Assembly (NCBI RefSeq): GCF_965638725.1
Contig: NC_134949.1
Coordinates: 42,560,151 to 42,624,150, forward strand
Direction: 5' to 3'
DNA: 64,000 nt
Source of the DNA: Aptenodytes patagonicus
Taxonomy: Eukaryota; Chordata; Aves; Sphenisciformes; Spheniscidae
The notes below the pieces were generated by a model that saw only the letters and a list, made by a program, of their open reading frames with translations, had not been told where the DNA came from and searched no databases. The first letter of the stretch is position 1, and every line of letters starts with the position of its first letter. Both the position numbers and the translations under genes were made by a program. Below are positions 54,906 through 64,000 of this stretch, piece after piece.

Positions 54906-57772
54906 CCACCGTCTTCCACAGCATTATCACTGCCTATCCATCTTCCCTTCACAATCTTTAGCAGAGCTATCACCAAAGGGAGGAGCCAGCCTTCGGTGAG
55001 TGCTTCACACTTCCCTTCTTATCCTTTGGTTGAGAGGAGGGAGTGAAACAGGCTGTCCTTGGGCAAAATAGATGTGATAAGGGGCCACCTTGTCTGGCAG
55101 GAGGTAAGCACCACAGGGGAAGGAACACCTACCAACCTCTTGTGCTTTGGTCCGTATGACATCCCGGTGCTTTGTTCAGAGAACGCAGCAAGCAATGCAC
55201 TGTGATTTTGCTCAGTTAGGCCAAGGGACATAGTGGCAGTAAGCAGCGCTGTACAAATTCCCCTAACCAAAACTACAGTAAAACTACCAGCAGTCCAACC
55301 ACGTACTGATGGCCTCCCCTGTTAATTGTGAGGCTGTTTACAGCCTCATTATTACAAAAAAATGGCAAGATTTTTTTATTTTTAATGAACAATTACAAAA
55401 TAAATTATTACAAAATAATTCTTGTGGAAATCCAGTACCACCACCATCCTTGGAATTAATCTGTTTTCTGCCCTGAGGTGAAATTGTGTAACAGAACTAG
55501 CAATGCAGGTCAGACTATTAGTTTATTCACAGGTCTGGAAGGCCAAGTGATCTTGCAGCTGCCTAATCCTGTGGACAGAACAAGAAAACCCAGCAGATCC
55601 ACCCCTGTTTGTTCAGCTGAACCTAGTAAGTCAAGGACAAACAGATTCTCTCCCCAACACAAATAACAATACTCTGTGGGGAAGTTGATGATTTGAGGAC
55701 AAAATTAAATTTAATTTTACAGATTCCCAGGCATCTTGGATATCTGTAACGGTCTGTAATCCGTCAGCCTTTAGTCCACTGACTGAATCGTACATTAGGG
55801 AAAAACTAAGAATCTGAGGTCTTACTTTTCCAGCCATTTTAAACTGAAAGCAGGCGAGAAGTGAGAAAGGGGGATGTAAACATGGGGATTTTTTCAAAAT
55901 CATTGGGCTGTACAGCTTCCTGCCCATACCCAGGTCATTGTGCTGAATTTCACTTGAGATCTATGCAGGGACAGGCAGTGCTTGTATTGTCCAGACAAAT
56001 ACAATGTGATATCCAAATCCCAAAGCTTAATTTTCATCTGGTTTACAAGATCAACTGATTAATGCTGGCAAAGGATTATAACTCTTTTTTTGTGAAAACC
56101 TCGTTTATAGATGCTTGAGGGCAGGCTGGACTTCCGCTTTAATTATTGATAGAATCACTAGATGGAGCCAGTCACCTCTGCAGGAAAGCATCTTATAACC
56201 TGGACTATCCTGGATATGTCGAAATTTCCTACTTCATAAAGATCTCAGTTCAGTTTCCAAGCACAGAATTTCAACTGCACGCATATATAACTGCAAGACC
56301 ACTGCATTGCTAAATTAATGGTGCAGTTTTAGTGTGATGATAATTTTTTGCAAATTGCATGTAGTTGTAATATAATCATGGTTTTACATTACGTCTAGCT
56401 GGCCAAAGGCTTTAGATTGCATGGGCATTGTAACAAAAGAAAAAGAAAGAGAAAACATACTTACTTTCTAGGTTCAAGGTAATACTCAGCTGGAGAAAGA
56501 ATAACTGGCGGTAAACTGAACTCAGTTGGCCCTGGTTTAGAAAAGAGGCAAGATGACTTTCAAAGGAACAAAGCAGTGGACAGGCCTTCTACGTTCAGTT
56601 TAGAAGCAGGGGAGAGGGCCATTCACCATAATGATCTAAACTGTCACAATTTGATCTAAGGATCTCTCCATTACCTGGTGCTACACACACACACACCTTA
56701 CTGCCAGTGGCACCTGGATGGTACCTTGTGGGCTTCAGGAGTGCACATGGTGGATCAGAGGGCCTCTGTAGCCCAGAAGCAAGAAGCTGGCAGGAGAGAC
56801 CAACCTCTGTCCTCTGGTAGGACAGAAGGCAATGGCACCCATGGGAAGAAACCTCCTTCCCAAGATCCCCTTCACAACCCCAGCCTGACCAGCAGTCACC
56901 AATGCCAGCAAGAGGCCATCGTCCCGTACATTTTAAAATGTCCCACTCCAGCTGAGGGCCCTATCACCTTTGCCAATGCCCACACACAGTTTCTGGGATA
57001 GAGCATAAGAGCAGAAGAGAACAGAAACTACGTCTGCTAGGCAAGGGACCTTGGCACCGTTAGTGGTACACCAGGAGGCAGAGTCAGCAGGTGGATCTAG
57101 TAAATGTAGGTGAGGTCATGACCATCGCATACATATTCTGGAGGCAGATGGAGCCACAGCTAACCACTGACAGAGGAACAGGTAAAGCGATTAGAGCTAA
57201 AAGCCAATGGCTGGGCTGCAAATGTGACTACCTCCTTGGACTGGGGTTGCGTCAGGGTGGGTGCTTCACCTCCTACTTCCCTTTATTTGCCAAGGGAGGT
57301 GAGAGTTTGAGATGATTGGTAGTGCCTCACACATCTTTTCATCAAGGACACGCCAGGACCAAAAGCGTTTTTTTTTTCGAGATGCTGAGGTGCAGTTTTC
57401 CTAATTCTGTTTATTCCTTGAGTAATTGTGAAATGGAAGCAAGGTCCTGCAAAATAATTGTAACTGAGCTGGTACGACTAAGCTATACTGTAGGAAAATC
57501 AGCTGAACAGCAGGTTTGTATTTTGTCAAAGCTTTGATTTTTATGGTTGACGCAGGTTTTAGGAAAGCTGTTCTGCAGCATATCTTCAGATAAGACCTAA
57601 AATCACAGAATGGTTTGGCAGTGAACCAGCATGGAGCACATGCGAAGAAAAGACAGAAGTATATCTGAAGTGTTGCTCCTTGCTACTATGCATGGCAGAT
57701 GCCTGTTTCATGGTTTACCCTTTGACAGCCAGCTATGATGTCATATAGAGCTGTACCTTATGAAGCAACTTC

Positions 57773-57782
57773 ACTTCCTGTT
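57773..57782 (+). promoter_or_regulatory. ETS/PU.1-type site upstream of GLIPR1
   Basis: ACTTCCTGTT about 130 bp before the start codon in a TATA-less upstream region. Single-motif evidence; myeloid use is inference. Confidence 0.3.
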
Positions 57783-57913
57783 ACTTTGACACTTTCGAGT
57801 GCTTCCACACCCAGAGGACAACCTCAGAAGAACTGCTTGCCAGTATTATCTCCACTTAAGAGATTTTTCTTTTAAAAACTTAAAAAAAATAGTACTGAAA
57901 GCATTGAAGAATT

Positions 57914-58093
57914 ATGAAAATCACATTTTTCTTTGCTGTGTTGTTCTTACTGGATCTCTTTGCTTGCTGTCATGCTTATCCACAATATCCCTTGCCTGAC
58001 ATAGAAGATGCAAAGTTCATTGAAGACTGTGTGAGAGCTCACAACATGTTTCGATCCAAAGTGAATCCACCAGCCAGCAATATGTTTCGCATG
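57914..58093 (+). CDS. GLIPR1: GLIPR1 exon 1
   Basis: 60 codons, phase 0, donor GTAAGG. Signal peptide, then LPDIEDAKFIEDCVRAHNMF and RSKVNPPASNMFRM. The ATG was chosen because it opens the signal peptide. Confidence 0.95.
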
Positions 58094-61000
58094 GTAAGGA
58101 GGCATTCGTGATCTGTTTAAAAATTAATACAGATTGTGCTGCTGATTTAGCCCATCTTATTCTTCATTTGCTTTGTGCTTTTCTTTCCCCTTCTGTCAAT
58201 GATCTCTCTATTATATGTTAGTTCTTTGTAGGAAATAATAGAAAATACATTAATTTTGACAGTATTGTTCAGTTTTAATAATTTGAAGGGAATTCTTTGT
58301 TTAGGGATGGACTGCTACTCTAAACTTCAGCCAGAGCAAAGGGCTGTGTTGCAAAAAATAGTGTTCAGTTCTCAGCATTTCATTTACCTCTTTCTGAAAG
58401 AGAGAGTAATCTGTTTTATGTTAGTCCAGGTCTCACACAGGGAAGCTGTTTGGTATTAAAAAGCTCCTGAATAGACAATCTGCACAACAGGATTTGTTGA
58501 AAATCTATCCTCTCCCCTTGTGTATTCCAATCTAGAACATGTGTTGAAGAAAGGGATTTGCCAGGACGTCCATTTAGGTACCTGATCTTCATTTGCTGTA
58601 GCGGGGTTTGAAGAGTAGGGATACTAATATCTGGGCTGGAAGGCAGAGCTTCCTATAAATACAATGGATACCAGAACAGGCCATGGGTAGGTCTCAGCTC
58701 GTTCGGCAGAATACATAAGGAAAAAGGTAGATAGCTGAGGGAGGTAACCCCAGTCAGCTCATGTCATTACTCTGAGCCCTCCAGCAGTGCTGCATCGCTG
58801 GAAAGGAAGTTAAATGCCTAACTACACGCACAGTACGAATCATTTCTATGAGAGGAAGTTCATAGTAAAGGGGTAAAATTCAGACTACTCGTGATTTTAA
58901 TTTCTTGCCATTTTAAAAAAACAATGTTTAATTTAAAATGCTAATGCACAAGAGCAAACTTAGCCGCTCAGACCAAAGATCCAGCAAGTCTGGAATAACA
59001 GCAGGACAAATATATAAAAACCTCTTAAATCGAAGTTGTTGCATTGTATTTAAAAGCTCTTGATGGATTTTTCTTGCATAATTTTTTTTCAGTCTTGAGC
59101 TCATGTAAGTTTTTATCGTCCCTAGCATCGTATAGCAAAGAGCTGCACAGTCTAACAACAAGTTGTGTGAAGGTACCTCCTTGTGTTTGATTTGGACCTG
59201 TTAATTCCTAGCTTCATTTGATAGTCTCTGGTCTTTGTATTGGAAGGAGCAAGTAATCATTGCTTGTTTACACACTTCACACAAGATGTTCAGCTGTCTC
59301 TGATCAAAGCTGCAGAGCACTCTCCATTGTTTTATGAAAGCCCTCCGTACTTGAGGATGATCCTCCTCCTCCATGTTCTCTCTGCCCTTTCCAGTTCTAG
59401 TGTCCCCTTCTTAAGGTGGGGTGCTGCACACAGCATTTAACAGGACTTCTACAGTGGTGTAATTATATACTGGTTTTATTCTCCATTCCTTCTCAAGGAA
59501 TTTCTAACACGTTATTTGCTTTTTAGACTACTTCTAAACATTGATTTACAAGTGGTAATAGCCAGCTCCAAACCTGTCATTACGAACACAAAGTCAAAAT
59601 TGTTTGTTTGTTTGTTTTTTAAAACACATCCCCTAACTTACATTTCTCTATAATGAATTTTACCTGCCATTTTATTGCCTGGTCATTCAGTGGCATGAAA
59701 TCTTTCTGCAAGTCTCGCAGACCGGTTTCTCAAATTATCATTTGTGCCACTCAGGATGGGAATGGTTCCTCCTCAGCCCAGCAGAGATGAGTGAGCCTGT
59801 CATTTGCTTTGGCCACCCGCTGAGGAGGGAGAAGAACAGAGAGGCAGAAGGGGCTGGGGAAGGGAGCAGCTGTGACTCTTCTCTCCATCCTGGCCAGTGG
59901 AACAGAATTCCTGTCTGGTCTAGTGGTAACTGCAAAGTGCAAATCCCTGGACAGCCAACAGCTCCTAGGCATAAAGTCCCTCAAGCCCCTCTAAGGCTGG
60001 GGGTTTCACCCAGTTACCTTCTCTCGGGCCTAGCAGCTTAAAGACTGCAATCCAGCTCTAAATATTTTAACAAGTCGGATACCACAGGACAGTGGATAGA
60101 CACTATGTGTCCTGCAATATCTAAGGGAGAAAGAAGAAAATAAATTTGCTATGGGAGTAGAAGTGTCAAGTTAGAGAAAGAAACTGAATGCAGGGATGGG
60201 AAGCAGAAACGGGGAAAAGAATCCTCACAAGTTTCTGTTTAAAAATGTTTGAATTCAAGTAAGTCACTGCAGTGCAGGTTATATTATGTTTTCTTCCTTT
60301 CCTACAGTCCTGGGACGCTGCTTTAGCTAAAACTGCCAAAGCGTGGGCAAAGAAGTGCAAGTTTAAGCACAATAGCTACCTTAAAATAAGAGGGAAGGTG
60401 CACCCCACCTTTACTCCTGTTGGAGAAAACATCTGGACTGGCACAGCCACCATCTTCTCTGTGGACAGAGCTCTCAGTGGCTGGTTTAATGAAGTCAACA
60501 GCTATGATTTCAACACCAATAGATGTACTGACATGTGTGGTCACTACACCCAGGTGAGTCTTACATGCCCAACAGTTTATAATGTAATGGTTTCACAGAA
60601 AATCCAAGTACAGGCTTGGAACAGACCGCTTTGGAACAGGAATTACAGCAAGGGTTTTTACCCCCCGGTTTATTGCTGCGTGAGATTGGAAATTAATATT
60701 CCGAGCCCCAGGGATGTCCGAGTCCTATTTTCAGTAATGGTGGAAAGGGATTATCCCCCTAACGATTTCATGTTTCTGGGGGAGCAGGATGATAGATGCA
60801 AAAACATCAATCAGTTGTTTGTCTCAGCTGCCCTTTGGGTTGTTGATGTTGCTTCTGTGTCAGCTGTTTTAAACTTCCACAAGATCCTTTCCTTCTCCTT
60901 CCTCCCTTAATGCTGTTGCTTTTTCAGCCTTTGAACTGGTGCGTTACATATTTCCCTTTGCCCTTCAGGTCGTTTGGGCAGAGACTTACAAAGTTGGCTG

Positions 61001-63574
61001 CGCAGTTCTCTTCTGCAATACAGTTGAAAATTTTCCAGGACTCTTCAGAGCAGCACATTTTGTTTGCAACTATGGGCCAGCGTAAGTTAATTATGGCATT
61101 TGGGGTTTAGGTTTTTTATTTTTTAAATATCCTGTAACTGGCCTGGTATCAGATGCAAACGATGATGGGAGCAGTTGTAACAAATTTCAGAAGCAGCTAC
61201 GTCCACATGTCACCGGTCTGAGGGAAACTTCCCTCAGCCATTGAGAGCAGAAGCTGCTGGACATAGTCGGAGCTGCAGAAAATCTCTTTCTAAAAAAGCA
61301 GGCGAGCAGATCATAGCTGAGAGCACTCACCTTAACCAAGACGGCGGAATAAAATCTGTTTTGACTTCAGTCTCTGCGGGAAAAGTTGGGAAGGTGCAAG
61401 CTTTCCGCTTGAGAAAGATTACCTCTTTCTATGGCCCCACCCAAACTTCAAACGAGACATTTTAATTGAAGAAATGAAAGGAAGACAGTCCTCTTGTTTA
61501 TCTCGTACCTTGCAATTTCTGGACTTACTTTTTACAGATTTTTTTAAAAATACAGATGGGTAATGAGGGACTAGAGGCAGATTCTTGTATGCTTACACTG
61601 AATAATACAGTATTGCCCAAGATGTGTCATTAATTTCAAATGAGAAGAGTCACCAGGTAGCTGCTCCCCATGCCAGTGAGAGCTTTAATCTGATCTAAGG
61701 GATTTCAAACAATTGCGATAATCAGTTTTTGGATAAAGGGATTCCGCCCACCCATAATGGCTTTGCATGTTAAATTATTCTAACTATCTGATGAAACCAT
61801 GTTTTTAAATTGCTTTTCAAATGGCTGAGCTAACAAAATACTGTTCTTCCGCTTTGCAGGGGGAATTACCCAAGAAAACCATATGAAGCAGGAAGACCAT
61901 GCAGTGGATGCAGTAGTGAGACGTGTGTAGACAATCTCTGTGGTAAGATCAAAGTGATCAACTAACAAAATTGCATAGAAATAAAAGTGGCATAGTTTTC
62001 AGTGGAAATACAACAGTGAGTCAATTTGCACTAAGTACATAGCGGGTCCGTAGCCCACCACACAGCAACGGTACCAAACCCTGGTAAGAATAGTATAAGA
62101 AGGAATTAATTGAAATACTTTGCTGTTAAAGGCTCTCAGAGGTAGAAGCCAGAATTTCTCATGAAGAGAAGTGTCAGTTAGACTACTTTCCGCCTTTTAT
62201 CTGATCAGGAAGTCAAATCTAAAACATTAGCCCCAACAAATATTGCCCGTCTGGTTCTTCTTTCCCAGCAGAAATAGTAGCTTTAACTTCTGCTTTCTTG
62301 CTTGTTTAGTATGTCCTATCACATTTTCCAGAAAACTGTAGTTCTGAACCAATAATAAGACTACACTGAAAAGCACACTTATTTCTAACTTTTGTGATTT
62401 TCTGAAATACAGCAGTGAGAGCTTGTTTTTCCACAGCAGTTTGCAGCTGTGGCCCTTTATGTCATTACACCTAGTCCCAAATTAGTCAGAAATAGTGTTT
62501 TAAATAAAGAGATTAAAGGACATGCAACAACATCTTAAATCAAACACGAATTTTATACAGAGGTTTAATGGGGATGGTCTCTACTAGCCAGGCTTTAGCT
62601 TCAGCTGTAGAAATAGTTGAGCATTTGGTATTCTTATTTCCTCCTGTGATATCCTGGCTGACTCATCTTGAAGTCTCAGACTGATGCATCACCGAAAAAC
62701 TAGAAACATCTCAAAGACTAGGGGGAGGGAGAGGAGGAAGAGAGCTTTTAAAAATTAAGTGCTAGATCCTACAACCCGTTTTACCATATTCTCCTACAGG
62801 GCAAATCAGCAATTCTAATAGGATGCACACAGGCAATTCTGCAAATGCATCAAAGCTTTTAGTAAAGGTGTACTTCTGTGATAAATTTAGTAGTTATATT
62901 TTCTGTCTGTAACTACTTAAATTTGGTTTGTGTATCAATTTTAAATAAATTCCATGTTTTGTTTTTATTTGCTATTCCCTCCTCCCCATGTCATAAATTC
63001 TTCCTATTACAGCTGCTTCTTTTCTGCTTCTCTTGCAATTCAGTAAAAAATACGAGCCCCATGCCAGTTGGGAACCTGCTTTTGTTGGCCCGCTTCCTCC
63101 TTGCAGGGTGTTTTAGGGGCTGACTGGCATCGTCAGTGCAATCAGCCAGGCAGCAGCGATGGCTTACCTCTTTACATTAAGAACCACCACTGAATGATAC
63201 TCACATTTATTTCCTTTTCTGATCTCTCTACAGAAAATACAGAACGTGAGAAGCTGATAAGTACGTATCAAATTGTTCTTAATTGCTTTCCCATAAGTTT
63301 GGCTAAGTTCAATGGGTCTTAACAGCTGTTTCTTCACTGTTTTTTAGATTATGCCTACTGGTATCCGGACTGGGATACGCAGCCCCAGCCACCGCGGCCC
63401 CGTCCCCCCAGGCCTCCCACGCCGCCGTACATCCCACCCGCTGAGCATCCGCATCCCTCTTGTGACCAGTACTGTCTTAGTGTTTCAATTTTAAGACCAC
63501 TGTTTTTGGTACTGAGTGCTGGTGCCGTTCTTTTAGTACAACAGCAGTTTCCACACGCATTTTTTTATGAGTAA
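57914..63574 (+). CDS. GLIPR1: GLIPR1 (glioma pathogenesis-related protein 1), complete
   Basis: Six exons (57914-58093, 60308-60553, 60969-61081, 61860-61942, 63234-63260, 63348-63574) join in phase to 291 codons. Signal peptide MKITFFFAVLFLLDLFACCH at 1-20; CAP/SCP domain about 33-180 with the conserved site residues H92, E100 (GENIW), E122 (WFNEV) and H139 (CGHYTQ); cysteine-rich hinge (GRPCSGCSSETCVDNLC) about 192-207. A proline-rich stalk at 223-253 (PQPPRPRPPRPPTPPYIPP) leads to a C-terminal hydrophobic segment (about 259-280), either a membrane anchor or a GPI signal. CAP proteins are secreted or surface proteins; human GLIPR1 is a membrane-anchored member linked to p53 response and myeloid cells. 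The sequence resembles human GLIPR1 more than other CAPs (LPDIE...FI.DCVR.HN.FRS.V.P.AS.M). All splice sites are canonical and no damage is seen, in contrast to the upstream duplicate. Confidence 0.93.
58094..60307. other. GLIPR1 intron 1
   Basis: Holds the ancient CR1 above and a GTTT microsatellite (about 59603-59620); otherwise unassigned. Confidence 0.5.
58930..59730 (-). mobile_element. Ancient CR1/L3-like fragment
   Basis: Intron 1 of GLIPR1. The plus strand reads the complement of an old amniote CR1 3' half: GCACAGTCTAACAACAAGTT and CTCCTTGTGTTTGATTTGGA near 59150-59200, CCTTTCCAGTTCTAGTGTCC at about 59388, and TGCCATTTTATTGCCTGGTC near 59670. Degenerate, with many indels and no open frame. 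Confidence 0.65.
60308..60553 (+). CDS. GLIPR1: GLIPR1 exon 2
   Basis: 246 nt, 82 codons, acceptor TCCTACAG, donor GTGAGT. SWDAALAKTAKAWAKKCKFK, GENIWTGTATIFSVDRALSG and CTDMCGHYTQ. The frame stays open for 119 codons into the intron by chance. Confidence 0.96.
60969..61081 (+). CDS. GLIPR1: GLIPR1 exon 3
   Basis: 113 nt, acceptor CCCTTCAG, donor GTAAGT. VVWAETYKVGCAVLFCNTVE then AAHFVCNYGP. Confidence 0.95.
61860..61942 (+). CDS. GLIPR1: GLIPR1 exon 4
   Basis: 83 nt, acceptor GCTTTGCAG, donor GTAAGA. GNYPRKPYEAGRPCSGCSSE then TCVDNLC, the hinge. Confidence 0.94.
61943..63233. other. GLIPR1 intron 4
   Basis: No element recognised. Confidence 0.45.
63234..63260 (+). CDS. GLIPR1: GLIPR1 exon 5 (27-nt microexon)
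   Basis: Acceptor CTCTACAG, donor GTACGT. Encodes NTEREKLI between split codons. Confidence 0.82.
63348..63574 (+). CDS. GLIPR1: GLIPR1 exon 6 (stalk, anchor, stop)
   Basis: Acceptor TTTTTTAG; TAA at 63572-63574. YAYWYPDWDTQPQPPRPRPP, then more proline, CDQYCLSVSILRPLFLVLSA, GAVLLV and the tail QQQFPHAFFYE. Proline codons are GC-rich (CCG, CCC) against an AT-rich background. Confidence 0.9.
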
Positions 63575-64000
63575 TGATCAATTAAGATATTGATACCACT
63601 GTATTACTCTCAGAGAATTGCACACATTTGCAAAAACACTCAATCATTTCTCCATTATCCTTGTGATGTTTATCCAGCATAGAAAAGGCTGCTTCTTCAT
63701 GCAAGGCAAGATATTAGTGGCTGTGCATAGAGTTAGTAATTTATTGGCAGTAGCTGCAACATGCTTCTACGTCTGCACGAGCCTCTTAGCTCTGGCTCAG
63801 GAGTCGATTGCTAGGGGGACCACATAGACTGTATATTACTATACATGCTAACAAGCCTCCTGGAAACCTGGAGCATCACGCAGACATATCTGAAGCGGCA
63901 TAGAGGATCCAAAAGAAGCAATAACTCATCTCCATTAACCGTCAATTATCGCAGGCATCGCTTTCCCCAGATAATGGAGATTTAACTGTATGTTTTATTT
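63575..64000. other. GLIPR1 3' UTR to window edge
   Basis: No AATAAA seen before the right edge; the 3' end of the transcript probably lies beyond it. Confidence 0.5.

Larger units (their letters stand above)
51889..57913. other. GLIPR1-like 3' UTR and intergenic region to GLIPR1
   Basis: Contains a candidate AATAAA (52320-52325) for the GLIPR1-like gene, a CR1 fragment (54571-54905) and otherwise unassigned sequence. The stretch 56640-57320 is locally GC-richer with several long chance frames; it could be an old retroviral remnant but no motif proves it. The GLIPR1 promoter occupies the last few hundred bases. Confidence 0.45.

Noticed and set aside
60554-60910. Extension of GLIPR1 exon 2 by the open frame
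   Set aside because: A clear GTGAGT donor follows CGHYTQ and exon 3 supplies the expected VVW continuation; the extension is intron left open by chance.

Overview
The window is bird nuclear DNA. It is AT-rich, exons are short and separated by long introns with GT-AG borders, there are two CpG islands, and the interspersed repeats are CR1 LINEs plus solo retroviral LTRs of kinds typical of avian (probably neoavian) genomes. The gene order matches the region around human 12q21 (CAPS2 - GLIPR1L - GLIPR1), with one extra gene in between.

Layout. (1) 1.7-24.2 kb, minus strand: the 5' part of CAPS2 (calcyphosine-2). I could place eleven coding exons with continuous reading phase (333 codons) plus a probable non-coding first exon in a CpG island at about 24 kb. 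The 3' exons, including the EF-hands, lie beyond the left edge. (2) 26.4-34.7 kb, minus strand: a complete six-exon, 309-codon gene of the CCDC107/RIC3 family, an ER-type double-membrane-segment protein with a coiled coil and an acidic tail. (3) 34.9-51.9 kb, plus strand: a six-exon GLIPR1-like CAP-domain gene, head to head with the previous gene across a 248-bp GC-rich promoter. Exons 2-6 are intact and end in a membrane anchor, but exon 1 carries a one-base insertion that breaks the frame, and the CAP site is altered. (4) 57.9-63.6 kb, plus strand: a complete, intact six-exon GLIPR1 gene (291 codons) with signal peptide, CAP domain, cysteine-rich hinge, proline-rich stalk and C-terminal hydrophobic segment. 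The two CAP genes share exon lengths and phases, so they are tandem duplicates.

Mobile DNA. Two close CR1 copies (9.1-11.0 kb and 44.1-46.1 kb) still have uninterrupted reverse-transcriptase frames. Other CR1 pieces lie at 11.2, 28.9, 35.3, 54.6 and about 59 kb. Four solo LTRs can be delimited to the base: 17847-18993 (5-bp duplication AAAGT), 36511-37210 (GCAGC), 38798-39344 (ACGAT/ATGAT, imperfect) and 42919-43511 (CAGTT). Three of the four sit in introns of the damaged GLIPR1-like gene.

There is no bacterial-type system, CRISPR array or operon here. The most useful leads are the frameshifted and site-altered GLIPR1-like gene, the CCDC107-type gene in CAPS2/GLIPR1 synteny, the shared promoter, an RFX X-box-like motif at the CAPS2 island, and the young CR1 pair.
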